Source: Neelides folsomi
Lineage: Eukaryota; Arthropoda; Collembola; Neelipleona; Neelidae
DNA length: 64,000 bases
Assembly (NCBI GenBank): GCA_034687125.1
Contig: JAQGBZ010000214.1
Span: 44,625 to 108,624, forward strand
Direction of reading: 5' to 3'
Shown here: positions 15,001 to 30,000 of the stretch, one piece after another
How the letters are laid out: every line of letters begins with the position of its first letter
Numbering within the stretch: position 1 is the stretch's first letter
The notes under the pieces: generated by a model
What the model was told of the DNA's origin: nothing
Database searches by the model: none
What the model saw: only the letters and a program-made list of their open reading frames with translations
Program-made: the position numbers and the translations under genes

Positions 15001-18000
15001 GGAGAAAAAAGAAGCATTGAAAGCTCTCACGCCCCTTCTTTTTTCTCATCTCTCCTTGATGATGATAAATCCCAATGCTTTCCCATTAACCTCACACACT
15101 CCACATTCCAAACATAAGTGGAGAACTTTTACTTATTTTCTCCCATCATTCAAATTGGAATATTCAAGAATGGGAACGAGCTATGTTTAACTACTTGTTT
15201 TATGCCAACTCTTTCGATTCCCATATTCATTCGTCGTTTAAACTTCTTTTATAACCACGAACCCAGTCCTTTAACATACCCTTAACAACTTTCCAAGAAT
15301 CTTTAAATTGTCGAAACAAATGTTAAACCCAAATGTCTGGCTCAACTTTTACCTTTCACATTTCCTAAGAATTCTTTTACTACCATAGGGAAATGTAATT
15401 CGCTAAGAGCTCACTGAATCACAACTCGACCTACACTGTATAGATGAATTGGGAAATCTGTAAAAGTTTTAAAGATAAAAAATAAGTTATTAAGATATTA
15501 ACATTTCTCTTAGTTTGCGAGTTCTGTCTATACACGACCGTTTGAGAGCTAGGCGGGAAAAAATACACGGAGGAGTTTCCATAAAATTTAGCTAAATGTC
15601 TTGGGAGACCTTCAGGAAATAGCTCGGAAAGGGAAAAGAATCCCCTCCCTACAAGTATTATTAAGAGATAAATTCTAATAATATTTGAGTTGAATTGAGG
15701 GATGCGATAAATCAACACCTCCCTTCCCTTTATGAGGAGGACGGTGAGAGAAAAATCTTGTAAAATAGTAGGTTTAAGTAACCCCGGAAAATATTTCAAA
15801 CGGATAAGAACCTTTTCTCTTCATTCTTTCAGAGTTTTTCCTCAACCCAGAGGCGGAGAGACAAGGGAAAGAGAGAAGCACTTAAATACTTGATTCATAC
15901 TTCCGCTCCTCCAACAACCATCAGGCTTGGAAAAAATGTAGGAAAGCTCAGAATGGCTCTAAAAGAAAATAAACCTCAACAAGAAGAAGCCCCAGTGAAA
16001 AGCTTCCACCATAAAAACATTCAAGGCGGGTTAATGTAGGTAGGCAATTTAGCCTAACAAATGGGACCACAAAATACGAGGAGAAAACCAACAAACGCCA
16101 CATTGCAACTCTTGAACGACCACCCGAACAAAGGGGCTCTTCATTCAAGTAATTTACAAAGGGAGAACTCCACCACTCCAAGTGCATATTATTAAAAAAT
16201 CTCCAACTTTATGCATTTTCATCTGACTAAAAGAAGACTTAATGAACCAACTCTCTGAATCAATAATCTCCCTACTACTTATTTGACAAGAATTTGACAA
16301 ATATTTAGAAACAAATGTAAAACATTAAAATAGTGTCAGACTTTCTCTTAGCTCACCGACTCGAGAGATAAAGGGAAATGAAAGGCTCCCGCATCCTCAA
16401 TGAATTGAAATTAAACGGATGAGTAAATAAGTGAATAAAAAGAACCATTCGAGCAGAGGAATCCACTCTTCACCAACAGACCGTACCCCATTGGTTCTCA
16501 ATTTTAACTCAAAGCCACCGAATCCAGTTCCAAGTCTTTTATATGAAAATGTCCTCGTGATTACTGAACAAGAAGCGATTTCCCCTCGAAATCCCTTATT
16601 GTGGGGATTGCTCAGAGTCAGGGTAGAAGCTCATTTAAAGCTAGGGTTTTTTCAAACGCAAAGACCTCCTGCCCTAAGGACTTGCTTGAGACGTCGAGAT
16701 TCTGTTATTTTTTCAAAAGCTGAGGAAAGTGGGAGAAAAGACGCTCAAATGGATTCGTCCCATTCGAGACTCAACTGTGATTGACGCCATCGTTCGCTAT
16801 TCCTCAATCAACCTCCTCCCATTCCCACTAGGATATGAACTACATGGAGTGAAGAACTATAGTTCTAGTCCAGCCACTTAAATTGCTTTCTCTTCCCAAC
16901 CCTCTTCCTATTCATTTCCCCAGAATTGATACTTCCCCATATTGGTTTATCTTGAAAAGAGAGCATTATAGGAAAGCAATTTGGTTCCCTATTCCATTGT
17001 CTAAAAGATAGGAATTAGGCGGAGTGTGTGGTTTGGAGCATAGGGGCAATGGATTACTCTTCCCCTTCCTCTTATTTAAGACGATCCCTGGATCCTGATG
17101 TGTTTTATTGCCCAAAGAAACAAAAGACGGAGATCGTATTATATTATTTTACTCTGCTGGCTCCTACTCCTCGTGTTAACAAAATAAGTTTATTGTTCCC
17201 TCCTTCCCCCAAAATGACAGTTAAGAAAGAGGGAGAAAGTTCCAAGAAGGCACTTTAATTGGCTGCATCGCTTTCAGCCTCCCTTCCTTCCCGACAAATA
17301 AACTACGAATGTCAGTCAGAAAGCAATCTCAAATCTATCGAATTACAAGTTCTTATCTGGAATTTATGGGCTAAATAATTTAGTAGTCACTAATTTCTTC
17401 AGTAGATATTTTATTTATAAAATGCTCGAAACAACACCAAAGATCAACGATCAATGGAGTTGACCTACTAAACATTATTTAATTTGCGCCTTTACTTTCT
17501 ATCCCTGACCAAATTCGGACACTTATAAGATTTGGTAAATTCTAAATTCAATTCATAATATATAGTAGAGCATAAACGATGCGACACGCGAAGGTATGTA
17601 GTATACTGTATTACATTTAAAAAATGTCTAACACTAAAATGATCTTGGATACAAGTGGATACGAAACTTTTTGCAAGTAAAATGAACAATTTAAATGAAA
17701 GTAGTAAAAATCACATAAATCCTTCTTATTTACATAAATTAAACATAAAGAAGTAAGTGAATCGTTAATGTTCAAATGATAGCAATCATGAGTTGTACAA
17801 ATCCATACTTGAACACGCGCTAGAAAAGAAATCGACTTTTCTCGAAATCCTCAACATTTACATCTTCATAAAATGAAAAAAATAGAACAAGGAGAAGACG
17901 TAAAATACAGTTATTTACATTATATTGACTCTTTGTCCTTTGGTTTTAGAGAAGAATAGTAAAGATAAAGTTTCCCTGTGTGGCGTGACAAGGAGCAATA

Positions 18001-21000
18001 AGGTGGAAGAGAAAAACTAGGCCTTAAACCGAGAAACGATTAGGTCATCCAAATAATCATTCCCTCGGCTTCTCCCCTTCAGACACAGTGGGTAGGGGCG
18101 GCCTTCAAACAAAAGTGGACGCTTCCCATCATCAACCTTCGTCTCAAACTTTTCATAACGGATGAAAACATTTTTGTCCTCCCGAATCAAATTCCTTGTT
18201 ACATAACTTTTTCGTTCGTGCTCCGCAAAATTCTCGGACAATCTATCGTCAAAGGGACTAGCACACGGTGTCAGGACATGAAGCGTGGGTTAAGCCCCAA
18301 CTCCACATACAACTCATGAAAGTAAAGAAAGTGAGAATTCCTCAGTGTCGTACTGCGTAAGATTGAATGGAAGCTTCTCATCCACGGGCGATAAAGATAG
18401 AGGTGATAGTTTGAGCTGTTGAGGATATCTATAGGAAGAATCCGTGAAAAGCTTTAAAGGAAAGTTCGGAGATTAGAACCCTTCTCACAACAGTTACCGC
18501 TTTTCTCAATTTCTCTCTTTCCTCCATATGAGGAGATAGCGACCTTTTAGTTAATCCTTACTCGCACTTTCCTTCCCACTTTCCTTCTAACGAGGATTTG
18601 GTACAATAACATGAAACCGTTTATTGTTCATTCTCTATCGTTTCTTTGAGTTCCAAAATCTTATTACACACCATAGGTTGTTTCTAATATCCTATCTTAC
18701 CATTAATATGAAGTTAAACCATTTAATTTGTTAACTTTCTTAATATACATTTACTGTAATGTTAATATTATAATTGTCTTTTATCTTTAATTATAAAATG
18801 ATTCAATTAATTACTTTACATGAATCTGAATCTTTAGGTGATTAAACATAATCCTATTCATTTTCTAAAACTCTATAATTCCTCCATTAAATTTAATTCT
18901 AATAGATCTATAAATGTTAATGAATATTAATTAAATTAAAAAACTTTAAGCCTAAACTCAGGCAGACAGACTATTAGAATCAAATCTCTGACTTTATTAG
19001 AATCAAATCTCTGACTTTAATTAGACCATTCAATTTTAAACAAAACTTAATGGGAATAGAATAAGAATTTAAACGGAGAAATGAGCTTGGAAAATTGGAA
19101 GCGTGTAAGTTTCAATTCAAATGGATTAGCATTACAAGAAGTCGCTAGTCTGGGCGAAATTGGTTCTCAAGACATTAAGCATTATGCTAATAGAACAAGT
19201 CCCAAAGCTGAGGCAGAATTTGCTCAAGGAGCTCCAAGACTCATACTTTATCCTAAAGAAAGGATACAATTTTTCATAAATTAAATTACAGAAATTCCAT
19301 TGTAGCCTTCCTTTCCGGCAACCCATAAAAATACGGGTCCCAGATGAGATATTCATTACATTTAAAGCACTTTTTCGGGGAAAAGAGGCAAGAGTCGTCG
19401 CCAAAGAGCCAAGTGCAGAGGGGACGAAAGGTTCGTGGAAGCGGAAGAAGGAGGCCATCGTTGGATCCACCGGTCCTTCGAAGAGACCCATGCCAAAAAG
19501 AACCCCGATAATGTCCGCTATCCCTCTATATTCTTTATTGGCTGGTCAAAGGGACCTCTTACAACATTGATCTCAAATTGAAGGCAGAAAATGGCCTGGA
19601 AAATATTCGGGAGAAAAAAAGATAAAAAATGGACATTTATTCTCTCGCCCAACAATTTCCTTCCCCTTTTTATCTCAAATTGTTGAATGGGGAATTTTAA
19701 AAATCTTGTCTAATTTTCCTTATCTCCTTTTATTTTATCTATTTTTGGCCAATGGACTCTTTCACAAATATTTTATTCTCATCCAATAAGCATTTAAAGG
19801 TGTGTTTACGATGTGCCTGGTTCAAAAAGAAGCCAAACAATAGAGAAGAAATCGTTGGAAGAGCAATGAAGAAACGGAAACTCCTCGAGGCTTCGTGGAG
19901 GAATTTCTTATCCCAACAGAGCAGAGCCGAGAAATTGTAAAAATTCCTACGGAACCGGATAGAAATGAGGAAAGGGAAAACTTTACGCGTCTCTTTCAAC
20001 CTCCAAGCACATTTACACCATATCCCTCCAAGTAAAATGTAATACGTAAAGAGATGATCCGCTGTTGTGCGAGAGAGTTTTTTTATATTTTGTGAAACCC
20101 TTCTGCAATAAATAACACCTTAAAGCTAGAATATTTAAAAACTATTCCCTTCAATGGAACAAGATGTGGGAAAAGGTTTTTAAAATTTTTCTTTCCTCTA
20201 TACTTACTTTTAGACATATAATAATGGAAGGAAAATGAAATACTCAGCCATAGTAGAAGACGACCCGAGTTCACACATCCTACGCATTTGAACCGAATCC
20301 AATCAATAATCATTCCCCACCATGCATAAGAATTAGGTTGGCCCTTTTAAATGGAACTCTTGAACCTCTTCAAAGATTCCCTCTATGAAATCCTCCTTCC
20401 TCCTCGCCCTTCTTTCCTTCATAAGCAAATAAAGAAAAGGCATTGTGGATCCAAATGGGAAAGCAGGTTCAAAAGGACCGAGACTGAGTCTCAAGATCTG
20501 ACACCATAAGATACGTACTTAGAATACCTAGAATAGGAAATTATCATAATATCCAATGAATCCAATTCTCTACAACGCCAAACCCAAACCCACCACATTC
20601 CCACATACTAACAAAAAAAGTTGTGAAAATTTTTATAATTGCTTATTAAAATTTTTAATTATTTAACACAAAATTAAAATGTCAATATGATTTAAAATTC
20701 CTCAATATTTTTTTAAAAAACTCACACAAAGTGTTCTAACTTAAACAATGACGGGAGTGATGAGACCAGACATGGGCATTCAAACTGTCACATTATCTTT
20801 GGTGAAGGGAAAGCAGAGTTTACGCTGACACAGCAGTGGGCCTAAAGAACGCTCTCAAATCCCTCCCAAACATTCTCGGACAGTGAGATAGAAGCGAAAG
20901 GGTTATTTATGTTCATAAGGCTTTTCTTTTTCCCTATTCTTTTCTCTCTCGAGTCTTGAAGGAGCGAGAGGAGAAGGAGAGTCTACGAGTTGTACACTTA

Positions 21001-24000
21001 ATGAAATTCGCAGCAGGGCGAGACTCATAAACATGGCAAGATTTCCTTTCCGATTCCTCTCCCTGTTCTTCCTCCTTCTTCTTCCTTCTCCTTCTTTCTT
21101 AGACATTTTCACGGAATTCGCTCCAAATACTTAAATGCGTCCTACTGCATAACAATACCCAGATCCATGCAAAACTTACTTATGTAGTAATACCAGTTGT
21201 AGATACTGGAAAACATTATTATTTGAGATTCAAAGAGAATAAGATGCATTCTTCCCAGATGTGTATCTCATACTGATATAAATATATGTAGTAGGAAGTG
21301 CATTCAAAAAGAGGAATGCGCCCGTCTTCTCAGATTACAATTCTGGTCCACCCGAACATCATTTATTATGACTCGCTACTCTCCGCACAACGGATACTTG
21401 AACAATATGGTCCTGGAAGCATCTAAGGACTCACAAATCATAGTCTTCCCCCGTCCGACCCATCATGTTTCACACGAACACTCGGCCGACGGAGAAAATT
21501 GACCTCAATTTGTAACTCGAAGAGGGAATTTAGATTCGATCCACCAAGTTTATATTTTTCCCATTCTTCCTCACACTGGAACGTAATAAACCCCTGCACA
21601 TGGTTCACTTTATACTCAGCTTGGATGACTTCATTTAATAAAATCCTTTTTGTCCTTTCAACTCTTCCGCCAGACTCCAACTACTTTAGCGCCCCCCGTC
21701 AAAGCTGGGAAAATAAGGTTGATTGAATAAAATTTGTCACTTACCAAATACCACATTAAGGACCATCGTGGATCGTTGAACCCCACGAGCTTCGACCTCT
21801 TCACATTCCTCCCACGCCCCCCGGACCCTTTGAAGCTTTGTGGTTCGGGTAAAAAGTCTCTTTTGCTCCGTCTCTTTGCTCGCTGCTGCTTGTGCCATTT
21901 CACCTGAAAGTCACAAACATAAATTTATTTATTCATCAAGCGGAGAGCCGCATGGAAATTCCGAAGCCAAAGAAGACCTATATAATAAGTGTCAACCGGA
22001 ATTAAAGAGAGCCCAGGTGGCTCCTCTTTATGGAGATTAGTATTAGAAGGACCGGAATGGGATTCTTTACTTTAAATTAACGAAAATGTAAAATGTGAGG
22101 CAGTAGGGGATACTTGTTTCCAACTTCACTTTCCGCAACCCTACTCCCAGAAGGCCCCCGAGAAATTGGAGAGAGAGCGAGAGAGTAAAATAAAAGTAAG
22201 TAAAATGTTTAAATGTCGGCTCCACAGACAGTCGAAATTAACCATCGGTCTAATGGAAGTAAAAAGTAGATTGCTTTTACTTTACAGTTTCGGACAGGAG
22301 GAACCCCTATTGTTTGTCTTTCAGTCTAAATAACACAATTGGCCGGTCTCTTCTGTTGACTTTTACTCAACGAGCCCTCGTCCCTTGATTGAGATTCGGA
22401 AGAGGAGCGAGCCACCAGCATCTTCCACCCAGGGCCACTTATTCTGATTCGTAAAATAAATATACTCTCTTCTCTCTAACTCTCTCATCTTTCACAACTA
22501 TTTACTGGATGTTTCCAACTCGTAATCGTTGAGTGCATAACGTTTTCGGACTCTCGCTGAATGTTAATTAAAGGCTATATAAATAATTCAAATATTCTAA
22601 AACATCATTTGTTTAACTCACAAATCAAATACACGGTCCTTAACTTCCACAAACTTGTGGAAGTTAAGGGTGGACTTCTATCAATTTGTGTAAGTTGAGT
22701 TAAAGGGCATTGTGCTCAAAAGTCCCAGCTCATTAAAAATGCTGCAGAGCGGAGGGTTGGGAAATCTGGGCCATTTTTCCAAATTACCTCCAAGCTACTT
22801 GAAATGCGAATTTGGTAAAGAATAATGGAAGGGAAGAGTAAAAGCGTTACAAAAGTCATCTTACCTCGGGCGATGAAGAAAGGAGATCGTGGAATTGAGA
22901 AGCAGGCTCTATGGATCTCTTCGCAACTCGTCTGTGAACGAAGTGATAGTAGTCGGGGAGGATCTGAAATTAAAATCAGGTATTTCATTATTAGCTCTTG
23001 CCTTTTACCAAGTTTTCTCACACAATTTCTTATTTTCCTCATCATCCTCCCTCCAAGCTCCGTTTAAGGCTCTGCGTCAAATATGCTAATGCGTCAGATG
23101 AAATGATGATTTAGGTATGAGCCCATTTTTCACCCAGAAGCTGTTCCACGACGTGTCATATATATTAATCAATGGGTGTGGGGCATATGGAGTTTATAAT
23201 ACCGATTCTTTCCATCAGGTCTTTCCGATAAATCAAACATTTCCCCATAATATTCCTACGTATATGTATGTGAAGGGCGCGGAAGTACAACTTTGAGAGT
23301 CCGTCCTATTCAACCTAATCTCCTGACAATAGAGAGATGATAATCCATTTGATGGCTCCTTTCCCTTTACGTATGTAAATTTAATGGCCTTTCTCTTAAT
23401 CGAAATTCTCTCGCAATAAAACTCAATTCGCAAAGTCCCGTCCCTCCCTCCGCACTCCCACATAAAGGGAGATGATGGGGGAAGTGGTGGAGTTAATTCC
23501 TATAATTAGGAACCGGATACAGGGGCCGTATCGATAATTCATTACACCGTACAGAGAAGTGAGAATGAATTAATGCGCTCCTATCAAAAGCAATAATCTC
23601 TCTTATATTCATTTTAACAAGAGATTATGCCTCTGAAGTATTATTAATTGAGAATCCATCAAAGTTCCCTTCCAGCTTGAAACAAGAGATTCCCCCGTTT
23701 ATATACGGAGTTGAGATGAGAAAGTGAAGCCTCTTGTTTTGAACATCATTAAAATGAAGCAGGGATCGATTAAATCCTCGTATCGCACTGCGGCTTCCGT
23801 CTCCCAATTCCTCAATTTTGAGCAATTTCGAAGATGAGAGCCCTTGAGAATTTCACAAAACAGAAGAGACAGATCAGAACTTAATTCCCGATTAAAACCC
23901 CAAAGTTAAAAGGAACCGTAATGGGTAAGCAGCATTAAGCTCCTCAACTCCAATTCCACATTTGTAATATCTCCAAAATTATAATGGCATTAGGAGGATC

Positions 24001-27000
24001 ATAAAGAACGTGAGAGCGCGAGAGTGAAGAGAACATACGTAGGAACTCGGAATCATAGATCAGAGATCTTTTGGCACACGTGCAACTACCATTGAGCTTA
24101 AGTCATTCTGTAAACTTTAATAACCGCCCAACTCACCAGTTCGTTTCCCGATTATATAAATCCAAATGTAGAGGATATACTATTAACTATATCAAATATA
24201 AGCTCTAACTACATAGAACATACTATAGTTTCTTGCACTTTTAACTTATTATCAACTTTCAAGCAATAAAGTAAAGGAAGATCGAATGGGGATGGTCGGA
24301 GAGGAAAAGGGTAATCTAATTGTAAAAACCGCTAGTCTCTCCTTCCAAGCCAAATTTTAGGGTTGAGAGGAAATTCATCAGAGGAGTAATAAGTTAAACA
24401 AACCATTATCAACTGTCCGGTTTTTCGGTGATTTACCCCCACAATCCCTGCTCATGAAAGAGGAAGAGTATGAAAGGATCGATTGGGTTCATTTGACTCC
24501 TCGTCTGGTCCACAAAGATATATAATTCTAATGTTCCATTTCCAAGATAAACGGATGAGAGATGGGGAGGAAGATATAAGAAGATTGAGAAAGTTCCATT
24601 ATAGAGAAAAGATCACTTTCAATCTCCCACTTATACCCCCGTAGTCTGAAAAGGGCAATTTTCAATGACTAGGACCCATAGAGGAAAGTAAAGGGAATCA
24701 AACAGAGAGAACCAATACATTAATCATTTCCAGGGGTTTGGTGATAGATAAAATCCCCTGCCCTCTTCTCACTCTCCTGTCTCCCCCTCATTCACTAGGG
24801 CTTCTCCAAAAGATGTATTGAGATGTAAAGGTTGCAAGATCAGGATCATGGAAGGTTCCTTTAGGCGAAGGATCATTAGAAACATTGCGTATCTCTACCG
24901 CTTTCCCTTTTTATCACTTTTATCTAACAGGGTTCCTCATTTGTCACTCGAACCAACATTTCCGAATCATCCATCTGACCACTACATTAAGCCTCATCCC
25001 TCACCAGATCCCCTCCATTAAATTAACCTGAACCCTGAGAGGGTCATTCATTCAACTTTCTCCTTCCTCACATCATTCCTTAGAATCTTCAATAAATGAA
25101 GATCATCCTTTTCCAACTACTCATTTCACCATAGTCGATTTGTTATTCGCGCGCGAATGAATAATTTAAATCTTCGACCAAATTTCCTCAATCCAAAATT
25201 TCGATTAGAGACGCGACGCAAAGAATAATCGGTCCAATTAAACTTTATAAGAGTGTGAGTAGTTTTGAACTCGGAGTTGAAAAGAAATTTTCGATTCTAT
25301 AGAGGAAATTGAAATGGAATTATAAAAGTTTAAACTTCTTAAGAATCAACCCCCCCCCCCTTTCATTCACTTTCCCCTAAACGGTGGGCGAAATCATAAA
25401 ATTGAACTGTGTGCGAAATGGCAGCTGACCACATATAAGAAGCACCTTGTTTGGAAGGCAATTTCTCCTAATGTGTCTTTCTTCTTCTCAAAGGCGTAAA
25501 AAAGGATTTAGGCTGGGGAGGAAGAGAAGTAGTCAAGTGGGCAATGCCGCTCTCAGACTCCCCGTTTAAATAAAAAGGGAGGGTAGTGGGGCTCTAAAGA
25601 AGAGAGATTGGAGTGCGAAGAGTTAAGAGAAAACGGGTTCGTTGGACGGCCCAAATCTAGAATTGGAATTTAGTAAAACCAGTGTGTTTGCTTTCCCTTT
25701 TACTCTCTCCAAAGGACTGGGAGTCACATCCATGCACTTTTCGGTGAATCTTTACGATTATGACCATTCTCCAACTCTCCTCAGAACCCCTTTAGAAAGC
25801 TGAAAGACCCGGAACGTATTTGGGCAGCGAAGGGCGAGATGAGGAAATGGGAATGAGACGAGAATTTCGACCGCGTCGCGACACATTCCTCTCCACACTA
25901 TGCCCCCATCCTCATACAATTTCCTCCCTGACGTCTCGCGTCTTCTTCATCTCATTTTCTAAATAGAGTTAAAAGGAAACATGATATCCACCCTAACCAC
26001 TCCACATGGATGAAATAGAGTGATAAACCTTTTGTTCCAAACCCTCTAAATGAGATCAGGTCTTAATAGCCAAATACTCACAGCAGCTTCTCAAACTCAA
26101 CCGAAGCTCATCACAAGTTTAATACATTAATTACAACACTCTCTAATACAATTTAAATCCTTTGCTATTTCATTAAAACGCTAATCGTTAAAAGCTGTCA
26201 AGTCTTGAGAAAAGAAAACAAAAAAGATGGATGGATTAAAAAAAATTAAAAGTCAGAGATGGGCTGAACCTTCCCAAGCTTCGGTGTAGGCGTTAAGCAA
26301 ACTTAGGGATTTTTTTAAAAGGGTAAAAGGTTTACTTACACCTACGAAGATAAATTAGCTTCTTTGGGAAGATGAATGGAATAAAAATTGAGAGGTGAAA
26401 TGTGATCCATAGAACGTTTATACCGTAAACCTAAGGAAGCGGAAAAACAAATTCTCAATACATCGTAAATAACGATTGGCAAAGGGCAATTCATCTGTAT
26501 TTTTCTTTACGTGCCCTTGACATTTCCCTTCAACAAAACGAGGAAGTTTATAGAATGGCGGTGAGATAAACGAGGTGTCAGTGGAAAGGAACGTCTTCTT
26601 CATCTCCTATGGAGGGATATTCAGTTGGAGAGGAAGAACAATTAAAGAAGAAGAATGGGTATTAACTATTTCATTCATCCTCCTTTTCCTGATAATTTAA
26701 GAGTTTGAAAACCTATTTGAAAGAACTCACACGAGAGAGAACAATGGGACGAGAAACTGATTTCGAAAAGCCGATGAGCTTTTACTTCAATTCCTCCAAC
26801 CATTTCTCTTACGAAGGTTTTAAGCCCCCCAAATCCTTCTGATTTCTCCAAACATTTAAACTCCAAAACTCCCTAAAGACGAAAATAACGTCTTTTGGAA
26901 AACATTTCGTTCTTTCATCACAAACCATTATCTTGTCCACTGCCAAATTCCTGATAACATTCAACTTCAAGATAAATTGCCAAAACGTTATCAAATATTT

Positions 27001-30000
27001 GTACATTTTCTAGCAAAGAATAAATAATCATGTTGGTTATCTGCTCATAAATTGCTATCAGTTTAAATTTTATCCTACTAGAAGAAAAAGTTATTTGAAT
27101 GCATTTGAATAATATCCCATTTATAAAATATTTTCTAAAATTCATAAATCTAAATAGCATTTTCCGCATAAAACCACCCGTTAAATCCCAAAATACAAAC
27201 TAAGCCATAATATCAATCTGCATTGTCTGAAAGAATGAGAACTGCGTAAAAGATTTGAAAGTTTTTAATAAAAGATCCCCATCACTCATTCTGTAAGAGT
27301 GGGAGGAAGAAATTAGAGCATGGGAATTTGAAAGCGAGTAAATAAATCTTGGAGAAAAGTGGAGGAAGCCTCAAGGAGAAATAAATGGCTGACACATCAA
27401 ATACAAAATATAAGTACACAATAGGAGATTCCTGGGTAAGGAGAGTGACTGAGAGCTCGAAAACAAATATTTTAGAAGGCCGCTTCCACAAAGACGCACG
27501 AAGAAAGTCGGAGAGTCAATAGGGAAGTCATTGGATTGATTGAGGACTCACTGAGCTCGGCATCCCCACGAGTTTCAAGTGTGATCGTGAAGGATGCGAG
27601 TAGCTGTAGAATATGAAACCATTCCCATAAACCTCAAAACTACCTCACAATTTCCACCCAATCCTCTTCTATTATGAAGGAGAAGAAGGTAATAAACCGA
27701 ACCTTCTTGACGACACTTTGAAAGTGTAAATACAAATAAAGGCTGAGATCATCTCCGAACCCATGCCGCCCACGAGGGACACGTACGAGGTCGAAGACTA
27801 ATAAGACCATTCCCCCATCATGCTTTTCCATCCACAAAGAGAAGGAGAAAAAGCGGAGAAAAAATGCAGTGAGCGGAATCCTCAACTTTCTCCTTTCTTC
27901 AAAAGCAATACCATAACTTTGAATGGACAATCTTCATTGAGCTTAAATAAAATAAAACGGAGAAGAGGGTAAAAGGGAATTCCATTTGTCAAAAGACCTA
28001 GAGAAAACTCCACCCGTGTCGAATATCCGTACAATATATTGTTTCTCCACCTCGTGACTCTTTCCTTCTACGCGGGGTAATCCGCCCCGATGAAGAGCCA
28101 TGAGAGTGAAGCGGAGGAGTATAATCAAACCCACGACTCGGCAGAATCTTAAACCATGGTCCTATACCCGTCCCATAAGATTCCATCTGAATGTGAATCA
28201 AGAAGCGGAGGTCGGAACACACAGGGCGAATATAGAGTGAGACAATTGGGCCTAAACGGGGATCTATGCCATAAAATACATACAATCTTCTTTGATATGG
28301 ATTGAGATAGAAAGGGAGGAATCAAGCCAGTCCTATACTTATGCAACGCCCAATCCAGACATTCATGCAACTCCACCGTTTCGGAACGTAACAAAATAAA
28401 TCTCAATCGAGAGACGAAATTTAATCTTGGTCAAATCAAGTTGAAAAAGTCGAGGACAACGCGGCCCCGCCCTCGAGGAAAATCAAGAAACTTGAGTTCT
28501 CTTCCTCGTACTTTCTCCCAGATCTTTAATCTGTACATTCTATTCTCTATTCGTGGTAGAAGTTTGGGGTAAATGACTGTGTCAGTCACCGAAGGAAGAA
28601 GAAACTTATTCTCCATTTCAGCCTCTCCCCCTCTTCCACATATTACCCACTTATCCTCACTCCTAATTCCATTCTCATTTTCTCGATCATTCCTTTAATA
28701 CTTTCTCCACCACTACACTTATCTAGGACCTAATAACTTTAATTACAAATATTTAACTCGAAACTTATCCAATTAGAAACACTATAAGCTTAACTTAAGA
28801 GTTGTCAAAAAGGAATTCAACTGTAAAAAATAACGTAATTAAATGTAAGGTATGAAGTATGTAGTATTTATATTAGTCTTTAAATAAGTAGTAAGTGCAT
28901 TTAATATTAATCGAAAAATCTCTATTTCTTTTATCCTTAAAGAAAATCAAACAATTTGTGCTGATTCTTTTGTTAAAAACTGATTGAAAAGGAATAAAAT
29001 TCCATATTTGAAAGATCGCTCCAAAAAGCACCATTATAGGCATGAGAAAAGATTAAAGGGAAATAAAGTTGAAGAGAATGCGAAACGGAAAGAACTGATA
29101 CTCCTCAGTAGTTATCGAATTCACCAAACGACGGTATAAATGGTCCGTATCATTACATCGTAAAGATGTGAGAAATAGAAAAGAGCAAACCCTTCGGCTG
29201 ACTCCACCATTCCAATATTCATAAATCACGGCTTTCACAGGGGAAGAAGACGGAGATGAAAAAAGGATGAAAGAAAGACAACGATTCAATAGGACCCTTT
29301 CTTTCATAAAATGTCAAATAAGGAAATGTAGAATGAGGAAGTTGCCCTCACGCCCGCTTTTGTCTTTCATCATTCTCGCCCTCACGCTCATTAGGATGAA
29401 TAAAGAAAAAGAAAGAACAACAACAAGAGTTGTAAATAATTATTTCAAAGGCTCATATTCTTCTTTGAGAAACGACATAAACCCATCTTTGTGTAGTGAA
29501 ATCCAACCCAACGGGTAAGTTTGTCCCATTCTGAAAAATGTCTTTTCCGCGTCCTCGTTTTCAAACAACGTCAAATATGCCGTGGTGAATAGAAAGGAAA
29601 TATTCAGGAGGATTGAACATTTTTCCACATCAAATGACTGTAGAAGAATGTGCATATAAAAATAATGTATTCTTGGCTCCTTTTCACAATATGAATTTCG
29701 AAGAAGAAGAAAAAGCAAAGAAAGAGGAAAAAGCGGAAGAGCAAAAGCTCAATTTTTTTAGCTTCCTCTCTTTCTCTTCTCCTTTCACTCACCATATAAA
29801 TATATATAGTATACCGTTTGTGAAGGACGGGTCCCCCCTTAATCTTTCACTTCCTCTAACCCTCTTCCGCAGAACGATGGCGTTTTACAAGTTAAATAAT
29901 TGAGATAAAAATTTTATGGGTTTTTTCAAGGTTCGTTGATACTTTATGATCGTAAATCTCTTTTCATATTTTCAATATTGCCACGGCCCTCCCCTCACTC

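Larger units (their letters stand above)
10193..21744 (-). other. Intron of the convertase gene, about 11.6 kb
   Basis: Non-coding sequence between the MWYL and NRGAALDM exons. The open frames at 15431-15799, 16431-16784 and 19132-19491 are 117 to 122 codons long but show no known family and no flanking splice pattern that would join them. Two small direct repeats (13631-13687, 18973-19018) and a very AT-rich block at about 18660-19040 are the only structures I can point to. Confidence 0.8.

Noticed and set aside
15431-15799. 122-codon minus-strand frame
   Set aside because: Composition is that of translated AT-rich intron with hydrophobic runs; no domain, no splice context.
16431-16784. 117-codon plus-strand frame
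   Set aside because: No motif or family resemblance and no acceptor/donor pair that links it to another exon.
18017-18241. 74-codon minus-strand frame with protein-like charge pattern
   Set aside because: Looked more protein-like than its neighbours, yet convertase exons are already contiguous without it and no family was recognised.
19132-19491. 119-codon minus-strand frame opposite a Lys/Arg-rich plus-strand frame
   Set aside because: Considered as a pseudogene or basic protein fragment, but nothing matches a family I know.
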